DNA of 8,389 bases from Ignatzschineria sp. (GCA_030151245.1 JASLEF010000205.1:1-8389), one strand, 5' to 3'; shown: positions 1-5,789, numbered from the stretch's first letter. The notes: generated from the letters alone by a model not told the origin. Program-made: numbers and translations.

Positions 1-9
1 ATTGGAATC

Positions 10-315
10 CTATTTCATCTCTTTTGCGAAGAAAGCTGATGCCTTTTTTAAGATTTCTTTCTCCATCTTAAGTTTCTTATTTTCAGCTCTCAGTTTTCTC
101 AATTCAGCTCTTTCATCAAAATCGAGCGCCTCCTTCCCTCCGTTTTCAGTGATTTGTCGCCACTTATATATAAGGTTAGGGTGAATATTAAGAGCGTTAG
201 TTGCTTCAGCAACGCTATAACCTTGATGAGTAACCAATGCCACAGCCTCATCCTTGAACTCCGCGGAATAGCGGGTACACTTTCTTTTTTTATTAATAAT
301 AACTCCAATAATCAA
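10..315 (-). CDS. IS3-family transposase OrfA (DNA-binding subunit)
   Basis: The protein has about 100 residues, normal for an IS3-family OrfA. The segment RYSAEFKDEAVALVTHQGYS, followed by a VAEATNALNIHPNLIYKWR helix-turn-helix, binds the IS ends. The C-terminal part (LRKLRAENKKLKMEKEILKK) is a leucine-zipper-like coiled coil used for multimerisation in this family. The product ends KKASAFFAKEMK before a TAG stop. The full transposase OrfAB would be made by -1 frameshifting just before this stop. There is no in-frame ATG. The longest reading starts at TTG (315). A GGAG at 306-303 would instead serve an ATT codon at 297, giving NKKRKCTRYSAEF at the N-terminus. AUU starts are known in IS911, so this is a real option. 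The family call is firm but the start is uncertain. Confidence 0.88.
   Translation of the reverse strand: MIIGVIINKKRKCTRYSAEFKDEAVALVTHQGYSVAEATNALNIHPNLIYKWRQITENGGKEALDFDERAELRKLRAENKKLKMEKEILKKASAFFAKEMK
43..49 (-). other. A AAA AAG programmed -1 frameshift site
   Basis: Read on the minus strand, the zero frame is TTA AAA AAG, placing the heptamer A AAA AAG in the register used by IS3-family elements for -1 slippage. It lies 10 codons before the OrfA stop. After slippage the frame stays open to the window edge (GISFLRKRDEIGFQ), as expected for fusion to OrfB. A small downstream stem (TCTT/AAGA) is visible, but a full stimulatory structure was not established. Confidence 0.75.
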
Positions 316-339
316 TAGGATATATTATCCTCTATTAGA

Positions 340-365
340 GTGTCCACTTCCATTAGACCAGAACA
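340..365 (-). repeat. IS3-family terminal inverted repeat (OrfA-side end)
   Basis: On the minus strand this end begins TGTTCTGGTCTAATGGAAGT and continues into GGACAC. It has the terminal 5'-TG and the GTGGACAC block of IS3-group ends. It lies about 25 bp upstream of OrfA, the usual position. The outer boundary could be 365 or 367, since a second TG dinucleotide is adjacent. Confidence 0.6.
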
Positions 366-386
366 CAGGTATGAGAAAATAGTGAA

Positions 387-1775
387 ATGTTATTTAATTT
401 TAAGAAAAAGATAGTAATAGGTTGTTTTTTTATAGTAGGAATATTTTTTTTAATGGTGCAAAGCAGGAAAGAAACGATAAATTGGCATTTATCAGGGTAT
501 GTTTTTGAAGATGTATCTCCAAGCATTGGTGGAGATTTACGTAAAAAAGGAGATGATTTTTATATATTTGATCAATCAAGTGATCCTATGACATCAAATC
601 TTCCTTATGACCCTCCTGAAACAGTAGAAGAAGCTATGAAGTTTATTCCACAGCCCACCGAGCCTTGGATGAATGATGTGAATGAGATCAAAAATAGAGC
701 TACAGTTCGTTTAGGCAAAGGGCGAGTGAATTCCGGTCAAAAAATTATTTTTGAGGAGCGAGGGCAAAAAAGCTTCTGGTGGGCTAGCTCTGATATGAAT
801 ACGATATATATAGTATCTTTTTGGTTTGATAGTCATTTAGTGAAGGAATTACTAGAAAAACCAATTGGATATCTATCGCTATGGGTATCACGAGATGCTG
901 GAGACTCATTTACTAAACAGACATGGTCAAATCCTCTTTTTGAGAGAGCATCGAGGTTGCGTGGGATGGAGTTTGATCGTAGTGGGCAGTATGGTTATGT
1001 TTTTGTGGATGATTATATTGTACAAACCAAAGATTATGGTCACAGTTGGCAAAAGATAGTGCTGCCGATGGACATTAGTTTGCCGATAAAAGATTCGCAT
1101 AATATTCAAGCTTTAACTGTTGATCATCTTGGGAATCTCTGGTTTGTCATGGGTATAGGGTATGATAGTCATCTATTTAAAATATCTAGCATGTTTGAGG
1201 AAAGTGATCATTCTCAAGATATATCTGCGGTATTAGTTGTTAAAGGACGGCATTTTTTAAATCTAAAAGTTAATGATCAGACAAATGATATTTATGGTTT
1301 TTTAGTAACGAGCAATGAGTTTACAGAAAATAGTTGGCGTCATTATGCTTCTCAATACCAAACGGATTTACAAGACGAGTCTGATATTTCTCAATTAAGT
1401 TTTATGCGTTTATTAGATGGGGAAATTCAGCTAGATAATATTTTAGATCTTCAGTTGACTACTAAGGATGTATATTCTGATGTTCCTATTCATACTAATA
1501 AATATGGTCAGCCTATTGTTAATTTTCAATTAAACCGTCCAATGAGAAAAAGTTTTACGGCACTTGAAAAGAGATTGTTATTGAATCTTTATGTACAGGG
1601 TTTAAGGATTCGATTTATTTTAATTTCCAATGATAATGGTGCGAATTGGGATATTCAGCGAAGTAAAATATCAGGGTATGCTTCTGATTACTTAGAAAAA
1701 AATGGTCGATATTGGCGCTATGATGGATTTAAGAGATTATTCTATACAGAAGATATTTTTTCGGTAGAAAACTGA
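387..1775 (+). CDS. Membrane-anchored Asp-box (BNR-like) protein, paralogue A
   Basis: This 462-residue protein is not recognised as a named family. Residues about 6-24 are one hydrophobic segment after a short Lys-rich start, so it is probably an uncleaved signal anchor with the rest outside the cytoplasm. Three Asp-box motifs (S/T-x-D-x-G-x-S/T-W/F) are visible at 168-175 (SRDAGDSF), 214-221 (TKDYGHSW) and 414-421 (SNDNGANW). In known proteins these mark beta-propeller blade turns. It is clearly a paralogue of the product of 2478-3749. Shared blocks are DPP...EEAMKFIPQPTEPWM..NRAT (75-106), DRSGQYGYVFVDDYI (197-211), TVDHLGNLWFV (244-254) and the C-terminal Asp-box stretch. Four short residues-for-catalysis signatures of sialidases were looked for and not seen. 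Sequence before the ATG is a weak ribosome site, and the IS end lies 21 bp upstream, so the native promoter is probably lost or altered. The role is unknown; an immunity-type or surface-binding protein is possible. Confidence 0.85.
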   Translation: MLFNFKKKIVIGCFFIVGIFFLMVQSRKETINWHLSGYVFEDVSPSIGGDLRKKGDDFYIFDQSSDPMTSNLPYDPPETVEEAMKFIPQPTEPWMNDVNEIKNRATVRLGKGRVNSGQKIIFEERGQKSFWWASSDMNTIYIVSFWFDSHLVKELLEKPIGYLSLWVSRDAGDSFTKQTWSNPLFERASRLRGMEFDRSGQYGYVFVDDYIVQTKDYGHSWQKIVLPMDISLPIKDSHNIQALTVDHLGNLWFVMGIGYDSHLFKISSMFEESDHSQDISAVLVVKGRHFLNLKVNDQTNDIYGFLVTSNEFTENSWRHYASQYQTDLQDESDISQLSFMRLLDGEIQLDNILDLQLTTKDVYSDVPIHTNKYGQPIVNFQLNRPMRKSFTALEKRLLLNLYVQGLRIRFILISNDNGANWDIQRSKISGYASDYLEKNGRYWRYDGFKRLFYTEDIFSVEN

Positions 1776-1780
1776 ATTTG

Positions 1781-1819
1781 TTAGGTTTGGATCAACTATG
1801 GCTTTTAAAAGAATCCTAT
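1781..1819 (+). repeat. Gene-start repeat, copy 1 (of 2)
   Basis: This segment holds a ribosome-site-like GGAT (1789-1792), an ATG (1798) and the next seven codons. It matches 2266-2304 at about three quarters of positions, with ATG and GGAT in the same places. The shared pattern TTTGGAT-n5-TATGG-n-TTTTAA is best explained as the start of the same gene type present twice. Confidence 0.6.
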
Positions 1820-1859
1820 TACTATTTGGTTAATTTGGATTATAGGCAAGTTTTTTATA
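1798..1859 (+). pseudogene. Frame-displaced N-terminal anchor of the 1860-2231 gene
   Basis: An ATG at 1798, six bases after a GGAT, opens MAFKRILLLFG and then stops at TAA (1831-1833). One added T in the TTT run at 1825-1827 would shift reading into the frame of the following gene, giving MAFKRILLLFWLIWIIGKFF joined to IMPSFMPKILIENQ. That would be a normal signal-anchor start, and the total would be 144 residues. The sequence therefore looks like a -1 frameshift that separated anchor from body. It could be decay, homopolymer-based phase variation, or a sequencing error. The frame analysis is direct; the ancestral state is inferred. Confidence 0.5.
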
Positions 1860-2231
1860 ATGCCGTCTTTTATGCCTAAAATATTAATTGAGAATCAAAC
1901 AGGAGAGAAAATTAAAGTCTATGGACCTCAGTATGAAGAAGGATTAGGTGATTCTTTAGAAAATTTTGATGATTTTAGTATAGTTAGAACATTTATTCAT
2001 CCAATGGCTTACCTTAATGATGAAAAAGAGACCTATTTAGGTTTTTGGTGGCGTTATTTTTCTTCAAAAGAGACGATAGAATGGCGTATTAGTTGGTTTT
2101 ATAATAACTCTATTAAGACAAATTTATCCAGAGATCTTAGTAGAGCTACTTTTTATATTGATGAGAAAGGGGATTATTGTTATTTAAAACTTATTCTAAC
2201 AACTGAAGGAATAGAGGTTATCCGGCTATGA
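1860..2231 (+). CDS. Small unknown protein, probably N-terminally truncated by a frameshift
   Basis: The gene encodes 123 residues as read from the ATG at 1860. The family is not recognised. The body starts ILIENQTGEKIKVYGPQY and contains an aromatic stretch GFWWRYF (61-67) and EWRISWFYN (74-82). It ends in what look like beta strands (RATFYIDEKGDYCYLKLILT). There is no good ribosome site for this ATG (only GGCAAG at 1845-1850). The upstream frame remains open back to a stop at 1806-1808 and encodes a hydrophobic run (TIWLIWIIGKFFI), so the true start is probably the displaced ATG at 1798. Without that anchor the protein would stay in the cytoplasm, presumably away from its site of action. 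It is flanked by two paralogous Asp-box genes in the same orientation, so a shared role is plausible but unproven. Confidence 0.6.
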   Translation: MPSFMPKILIENQTGEKIKVYGPQYEEGLGDSLENFDDFSIVRTFIHPMAYLNDEKETYLGFWWRYFSSKETIEWRISWFYNNSIKTNLSRDLSRATFYIDEKGDYCYLKLILTTEGIEVIRL

Positions 2232-2269
2232 AAGAACTACTGTTTTAAGAAGATTTATTAGCCTCCTAA
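2221..2269 (+). repeat. Gene-end repeat, copy 1 (of 2)
   Basis: The 3' end of the small gene and the bases after it match 3920-3968 without gaps at 35 of 49 positions by hand count. The strongest core is AAAGAACTACTGTTTTAAG here against AAAGAGCTACTATTTTAAG there. It suggests that a cassette end was copied to the position after the second Asp-box gene. Confidence 0.55.
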
Positions 2270-2304
2270 GTTTGGATAGATTATGGTTTTTAAGAGAGTT
2301 CTAG
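2266..2304 (+). repeat. Gene-start repeat, copy 2, leading a truncated ORF
   Basis: This is the counterpart of 1781-1819. GGAT at 2274-2277 and ATG at 2283 align exactly with GGAT 1789 and ATG 1798. The reading from 2283 is MVFKRVLGSVEHS and then TAA (2322-2324), so only the first residues resemble the other copy. Similarity ends at about 2304, where the sequence changes to GGGTCTGTTGAAC. It is probably the stump of a second copy of the small gene. Confidence 0.55.
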
Positions 2305-2390
2305 GGTCTGTTGAACATTCATAATTTTAACCAAATGGAGGCTTGGGTTAAAGTAATATTACTGGTATAGCTATTTTTCAACCCATCCTA
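2304..2390. repeat. Possible short insertion with imperfect terminal inverted repeats
   Basis: The similarity to the upstream gene-start repeat breaks at GGGTCTGTTGAACATT (from 2304). The reverse complement of 2375-2390 reads GGATGGGTTGAAAAAT and agrees with it at about 11 of 16 positions. Inside are TGGGTT/AACCCA (2344-2349 with 2380-2385) and the palindrome GTAATATTAC (2353-2362). An 87-bp non-coding insertion of MITE type would fit. The symmetry is imperfect and could be chance. Confidence 0.2.
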
Positions 2391-2477
2391 ATATGCTACT
2401 AAGTGTCTGAAATACTTTGAGGTTTCAAGATGTTCTCTATAACATGGAAAATCAGTATTTAATAATTAGGTTTACTT

Positions 2478-3749
2478 GTGGTTATGAAAAAATATAAATG
2501 GATATTTGGAGTTTTTATTTTATTTTTTTTGGGAATAGGGATTTTTTTTATAAAGGATAAGAGATCACCCTTAAAGTATGAAGGAGAAGCGTTTTTAAGT
2601 ACTTTATTAGGGGAAATGATTGTAGGTAAGAATGATGCTATCTTCATGCTTGAAAGAAGTAAAATGCCAAGGATAGAATTCTCTGATTTTGATCCTCCTT
2701 CTCCTGAAGATTTTGATAGCTTTACTCCACCTTTAAAAGAGGAATGGATGGGGGACATTAAAGAAAGAAGTAATAGAGCTACTATTTCATTTTCTCGGCA
2801 ATATTTCGAAGATCATAGTCCTGAATTATTATTTAGACGATATGGTCAATACCGATACTTATGGATGGATTATTCTAAAAATAAGATAAAAGTTTTAATT
2901 GGATGGTATGACAATCACAAAGATGAACTTCACTATCAAACTTTATTGGCATCTGATAATGGAGGAATGAGTTTTTATCAACAAAAATCGTTTGTAGATC
3001 GGGGAAATGTGAAGGATAACGGGGTATTCTTCAGTAGAAGTGGGCAGTATGGCTATATTTTTATTGATGATTATATCCTAGGAACTACAGATTATGGTGA
3101 TTCTTGGGGGAGAATTGATTACTCCCTATTACCTTATAAAATTACAAGAGGTCGTCAATTACCTGTTGAAACAGCAACTGTTGATGATGACGGGAATTTC
3201 TATATGGTCTTATATAAAGAGATAGATAGTTATATTTATAAGATAAAACCTGGTGCTTACACAGCGGGTAGTCAACCAGAAAATATCATATATAATAAAC
3301 ACTTAATAAGTTTAAATGTTTTAGATAAAAATGAATTATATTATTTTTATATAGAATGTGAAACATCAGATTGTCATTCTAAATATACTAAATATCTATA
3401 TTCCTATGCATTTGCTAGTGATCAATTGAATCAACCAACATCTTTGAAGTTTTCATATTTAGATCATAAAAATATTGAGCATCAATATACATTTGATTTT
3501 TTGTACGAGCTTAAGCGAGTTCATACTTATAAGAATAAAATAGGTGCAACTTTAATAATTCCTAATACCAATAAATATTTATTGATTACAAGCTATGATT
3601 ATGGTGCAAGTTGGGAGACATATGATTTTGATGGGCAGAAGATCTCAGCAGATTATTTGGATATAGAGGAAGAAAAATATTGGATTCATAATTATCGAGG
3701 TCAGATCTATAGTTTAAGTGACATTTTTAATATTAATAAGATCGATTAA
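2478..3749 (+). CDS. Membrane-anchored Asp-box (BNR-like) protein, paralogue B
   Basis: This 423-residue paralogue of the product of 387-1775 is not a recognised named family. A Lys-rich start is followed by a hydrophobic anchor (about residues 8-25, WIFGVFILFFLGIGIFFI). Asp-box motifs are at about 158-166 (SDNGGMSF, with one extra residue), 203-210 (TTDYGDSW) and 372-379 (SYDYGASW). Blocks shared with paralogue A are FDPPSPEDFDSF..EEWM..NRAT (71-102), SRSGQYGYIFIDDYI (186-200) and TVDDDGNFYMVL (234-245). The rest has diverged heavily, so the duplication is not recent. The start chosen is GTG 2478, seven bases after AGG (2468-2470). ATG 2484 is two codons later and equally possible. The anchor implies a periplasm-facing body. 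The biological role is unknown, with secretion-system immunity or ligand binding as guesses. Confidence 0.85.
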   Translation: MVMKKYKWIFGVFILFFLGIGIFFIKDKRSPLKYEGEAFLSTLLGEMIVGKNDAIFMLERSKMPRIEFSDFDPPSPEDFDSFTPPLKEEWMGDIKERSNRATISFSRQYFEDHSPELLFRRYGQYRYLWMDYSKNKIKVLIGWYDNHKDELHYQTLLASDNGGMSFYQQKSFVDRGNVKDNGVFFSRSGQYGYIFIDDYILGTTDYGDSWGRIDYSLLPYKITRGRQLPVETATVDDDGNFYMVLYKEIDSYIYKIKPGAYTAGSQPENIIYNKHLISLNVLDKNELYYFYIECETSDCHSKYTKYLYSYAFASDQLNQPTSLKFSYLDHKNIEHQYTFDFLYELKRVHTYKNKIGATLIIPNTNKYLLITSYDYGASWETYDFDGQKISADYLDIEEEKYWIHNYRGQIYSLSDIFNINKID

Positions 3750-3919
3750 TAGTACTGTTAATTTAGGTGGAATTCCGATAGGAATAGTAATTTATTCGTC
3801 AGGAAATTGTCGAATATATTTTAGAGATGTGAATAGGTATTCAATTCTCTATTCGTAATTTTTTCAGTTTTCCATCATTGAATATGAGTTTAAAGAAAAT
3901 GTTTATAAGGGGATGAGCA

Positions 3920-3968
3920 TCTCGCTCCTAAAGAGCTACTATTTTAAGAAAAATCATCTACCTTCTAA
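3920..3968 (+). repeat. Gene-end repeat, copy 2
   Basis: This is the counterpart of 2221-2269, with the core AAAGAGCTACTATTTTAAG. Here it is not attached to an intact gene, and no coding frame matching the small gene is preserved upstream. It reads as a footprint of a lost cassette. Confidence 0.5.
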
Positions 3969-3990
3969 AATAGTGTAAATCAGCTGTTTA

Positions 3991-4026
3991 TCTAATAAAA
4001 AAGCGAAGCCATCACAGCTTCGCTTT
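3991..4026 (-). terminator. Rho-independent terminator of gabD
   Basis: On the minus strand a perfect 10-bp stem AAAGCGAAGC/GCTTCGCTTT (4026-4017 with 4009-4000) has a 7-base loop. Six T residues (4002-3997) overlap the 3' arm and run on from it. It lies about 46 bases after the gabD stop. On the plus strand the stem is followed only by a poor T run, so it acts mainly for gabD. Confidence 0.9.
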
Positions 4027-4072
4027 AATCTTACTATCATCACCAATCGGGTAATTGGGTGACTACTATACC

Positions 4073-5464
4073 TTAGATATTACCAATAGAGAGATATTTT
4101 GTTTCGAGGTATGGTTGAATTCCTTCAATACCACCTTCGCTACCGATACCACTCTCTTTCATACCACCAAATGGTGCTTGTGCTGTACTTGGTAAACCAT
4201 CGTTCCAGCCGAGGATTCCAAAATCGAGGTTTTCTTGGAAGAAAATACCGCGTTTGTAGTTATCTGTGAAGAAGTATGCTGCTAAGCCAAATGGTGTGTT
4301 ATTTGCGATCTCAACCGCTTCTTCGTAGGTTTTGAATGAAACGATTGGTGCTACAGGACCAAATGTCTCTTCTTGCATGATGTTCATATCGTGCGTGACG
4401 TTACCAAGAACTGTTGGGTTGATGAAGAAGTAACCTTTTTCAACGCTGTGATTGGTCGTACCACCTGCTAAAACAGTTGCGCCTTTTGCTTTCGCATCTT
4501 CGATCTGTTCAACGATTTTGTCGAAACCTTTCTTGTTGATCACAGGACCGACTTCTACGCCGGCATCCATACCGTTACCAACTTTAAGTGCCGCTGCTGC
4601 TTTGGCGAACTTCTCGCTGAATTCAGCCACAACGCTTTCATGTACTAAGAAACGGTTTGCACATACACATGTTTGACCAGCGTTACGGAATTTAGATGCA
4701 AGCGCTTGTGTCACTGCATAATCGATATCCGCATCTTCACAGATGATGAATGGTGCGTGACCGCCGAGTTCCATTGAAACACCTTTCACAGTTTCAGCAC
4801 TTTGTTGGATCAGTAATTTACCAACTGGTGTTGAACCTGTGAAAGTAATTTTACGAACGTAGTCGCTACCTGTGAAAAGAGGTCCAATTTCTGAGCCTTT
4901 ACCATTCACGATCTGTACGACATCTTCTGGAATACCCGCTTCATGCGCAAGTTCTACTAAACGAATCATCGTTAATGGTGTATCTTCTGCAGGTTTTACA
5001 ATGAAAGTACAGCCTGCAGCTAATGCTGGGCCTGCTTTACGGGTCATCATTGCTGCCGGGAAGTTCCATGGCGTAATTGCCGCAACTAAACCAATTCCTT
5101 GTTGTGTCACCATTAAGCGTTTGCTTGTGGTTGCTGCAGGAATTGTACGACCGTAAAGACGTTTTGCCTCTTCTGCATACCATGTTAAATAGCTCGCAGT
5201 ATAAGCAGCTTCACCTAATGACTCAGGAAGTGGTTTACCATTTTCTTTGGTCATGATTTCAGCAAGTTCTTGCTTGTTTGCAAGAATCAGCTCTGCCCAT
5301 TTTTCTAGGAGTGCTGCACGCTCATATGCGGTTGTTTTTGAAAATCTTTTGAATGCTTCATGGCCTGCTTTTAATTTGGCATTAACCGCATCTGCGCTAT
5401 CTGCAGGGATTTGTGCTAAAACTTCCCCAGTGGCAGGGTTGGTGACAATGATTTGATCGCTCAT
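4073..5464 (-). CDS. gabD: Succinate-semialdehyde dehydrogenase (aldehyde dehydrogenase superfamily)
   Basis: The enzyme oxidises succinate semialdehyde to succinate with NAD(P)+, the last step of GABA-shunt degradation, in the cytoplasm. In this 463-residue reading the ALDH landmarks are in order: PWNFP (132-136, oxyanion Asn134), VKPAE (156-160), FTGSTPVG (208-215), MELGG (231-235, general base Glu232), FRNAGQTCVCANR (259-271, nucleophile Cys266), EETFGP (365-370) and PFGGMKESG (431-439). The Cys266 region is identical to E. coli GabD as I recall it. The start ATG at 5464 has AAGGAG just upstream on the minus strand. The longer frame to 5566 adds non-family residues and runs over a palindrome. 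The protein is shorter at the N-terminus than the 482-residue E. coli GabD. Glu160, where E. coli GabD has Ser, suggests NAD+ preference (inference). It stands alone, with no gabT or gabP in view. Sad (YneI) function is the main alternative. Confidence 0.88.
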   Translation of the reverse strand: MSDQIIVTNPATGEVLAQIPADSADAVNAKLKAGHEAFKRFSKTTAYERAALLEKWAELILANKQELAEIMTKENGKPLPESLGEAAYTASYLTWYAEEAKRLYGRTIPAATTSKRLMVTQQGIGLVAAITPWNFPAAMMTRKAGPALAAGCTFIVKPAEDTPLTMIRLVELAHEAGIPEDVVQIVNGKGSEIGPLFTGSDYVRKITFTGSTPVGKLLIQQSAETVKGVSMELGGHAPFIICEDADIDYAVTQALASKFRNAGQTCVCANRFLVHESVVAEFSEKFAKAAAALKVGNGMDAGVEVGPVINKKGFDKIVEQIEDAKAKGATVLAGGTTNHSVEKGYFFINPTVLGNVTHDMNIMQEETFGPVAPIVSFKTYEEAVEIANNTPFGLAAYFFTDNYKRGIFFQENLDFGILGWNDGLPSTAQAPFGGMKESGIGSEGGIEGIQPYLETKYLSIGNI

Positions 5465-5549
5465 TAATTTCTCCTTCAATGAATATTTTTTGTTGAAGCA
5501 TTCCCTAATATTACGGTTAAGACCGCAAATTATGCTCAAGTTCGGATAG

Positions 5550-5566
5550 TTGAGGAAATTCCTCAA
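5550..5566. promoter_or_regulatory. Perfect palindrome, candidate operator for gabD
   Basis: TTGAGGAA-A-TTCCTCAA has eight-base arms that match without error. It lies 86 bp upstream of the gabD start, where a regulator site would be expected, and a single TTCCTCAA half-site recurs at 5670-5677. No regulator gene is present in the window, so the binding protein is unknown. Confidence 0.45.
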
Positions 5567-5769
5567 GACTGTTCTATCATAAAAGAAAGCAGCCTAAAAA
5601 GGTAGCCACAATCTAGGAATCTTGAAAGAATTTTCTCCAAGATACCTCATGAAATAATCATGTGTGGTCTTCCTCAAAATTACTTCTTGTATGTTGCATG
5701 CAATTAATAGCATTTTTTAACAAGTCATTCAAATAGAAAGTGTTAGGGAAAGTCTTAGAAGTATTGATT

Positions 5770-5789
5770 CATATAACCTCATATAACCT
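5770..5789 (+). repeat. Tandem 10-bp direct repeat
   Basis: CATATAACCT occurs twice back to back with no mismatch. The repeat spacing is about one helical turn, so paired regulator contacts are possible. A simple slippage product is just as likely. Confidence 0.5.

Larger units (their letters stand above)
1..365 (-). mobile_element. IS3-family insertion sequence, partial (5' end only)
   Basis: The element is on the minus strand and runs off the left edge of the window. Three things support it: an OrfA typical of IS3-family transposases, an A AAA AAG slippery heptamer near the end of OrfA, and a terminal sequence at 340-365. Read on the minus strand, that end begins TGTTCTGGTC and contains AGTGGACAC, which matches the TG-start and GTGGACAC pattern I recall for IS3-group ends. 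The OrfB integrase (DDE) and the other end lie outside the window, so completeness and the target duplication cannot be judged. Bases just outside the end read CAG (366-368), a possible 3-bp duplication to compare with the far flank. The insertion sits 21 bp upstream of the gene at 387. Confidence 0.85.
3750..4072. other. Non-coding spacer between Asp-box gene B and gabD
   Basis: This stretch of about 320 bp holds no supportable gene. It contains an AT-rich hairpin GAATAG/CTATTC (3831-3836 with 3849-3854) followed by a T-rich run, a weak candidate terminator for the upstream gene. It also contains the second gene-end repeat (3920-3968). Over that repeat lies an 11-bp stem with one bulge (CTATTTTA..GAA with TTC..TAAAATAG, 3939-3973). 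Finally it holds the gabD terminator (3991-4026) and a small bulged hairpin (4040-4062). Short open frames such as MSLKKMFIRG (from 3884) look like chance or remnants. Confidence 0.6.

Noticed and set aside
2228..2248. Start overlapping the stop of the small gene (ATGA) opening a 6-codon frame
   Set aside because: MKELLF then a stop is too short, and the repeat copy at 3920 has no ATG at the same place.
2459..2758. 99-residue minus-strand frame over the start of Asp-box gene B
   Set aside because: It is antisense to a gene supported by paralogy and hydrophobic anchor, and it has no ribosome site or family match.
3831..3865. GAATAG/CTATTC hairpin plus T-rich run as a terminator for Asp-box gene B
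   Set aside because: The stem is only six AT-rich pairs with a 12-base loop. It is noted in the spacer description but not called.
4040..4062. Bulged hairpin TCACCAAT/ATTGGGTGA just after the gabD stop as a second terminator
   Set aside because: It has no following T run on the minus strand; the strong terminator is 3991-4026.
4452..5456. Three plus-strand frames inside gabD
   Set aside because: They are antisense shadows of a well-conserved enzyme gene, with compositions set by the opposite strand.
5465..5566. Longer gabD reading starting at 5566 (34 extra residues)
   Set aside because: The added residues do not resemble the family, the stretch covers the palindrome and leader, and ATG 5464 has a good AAGGAG site.
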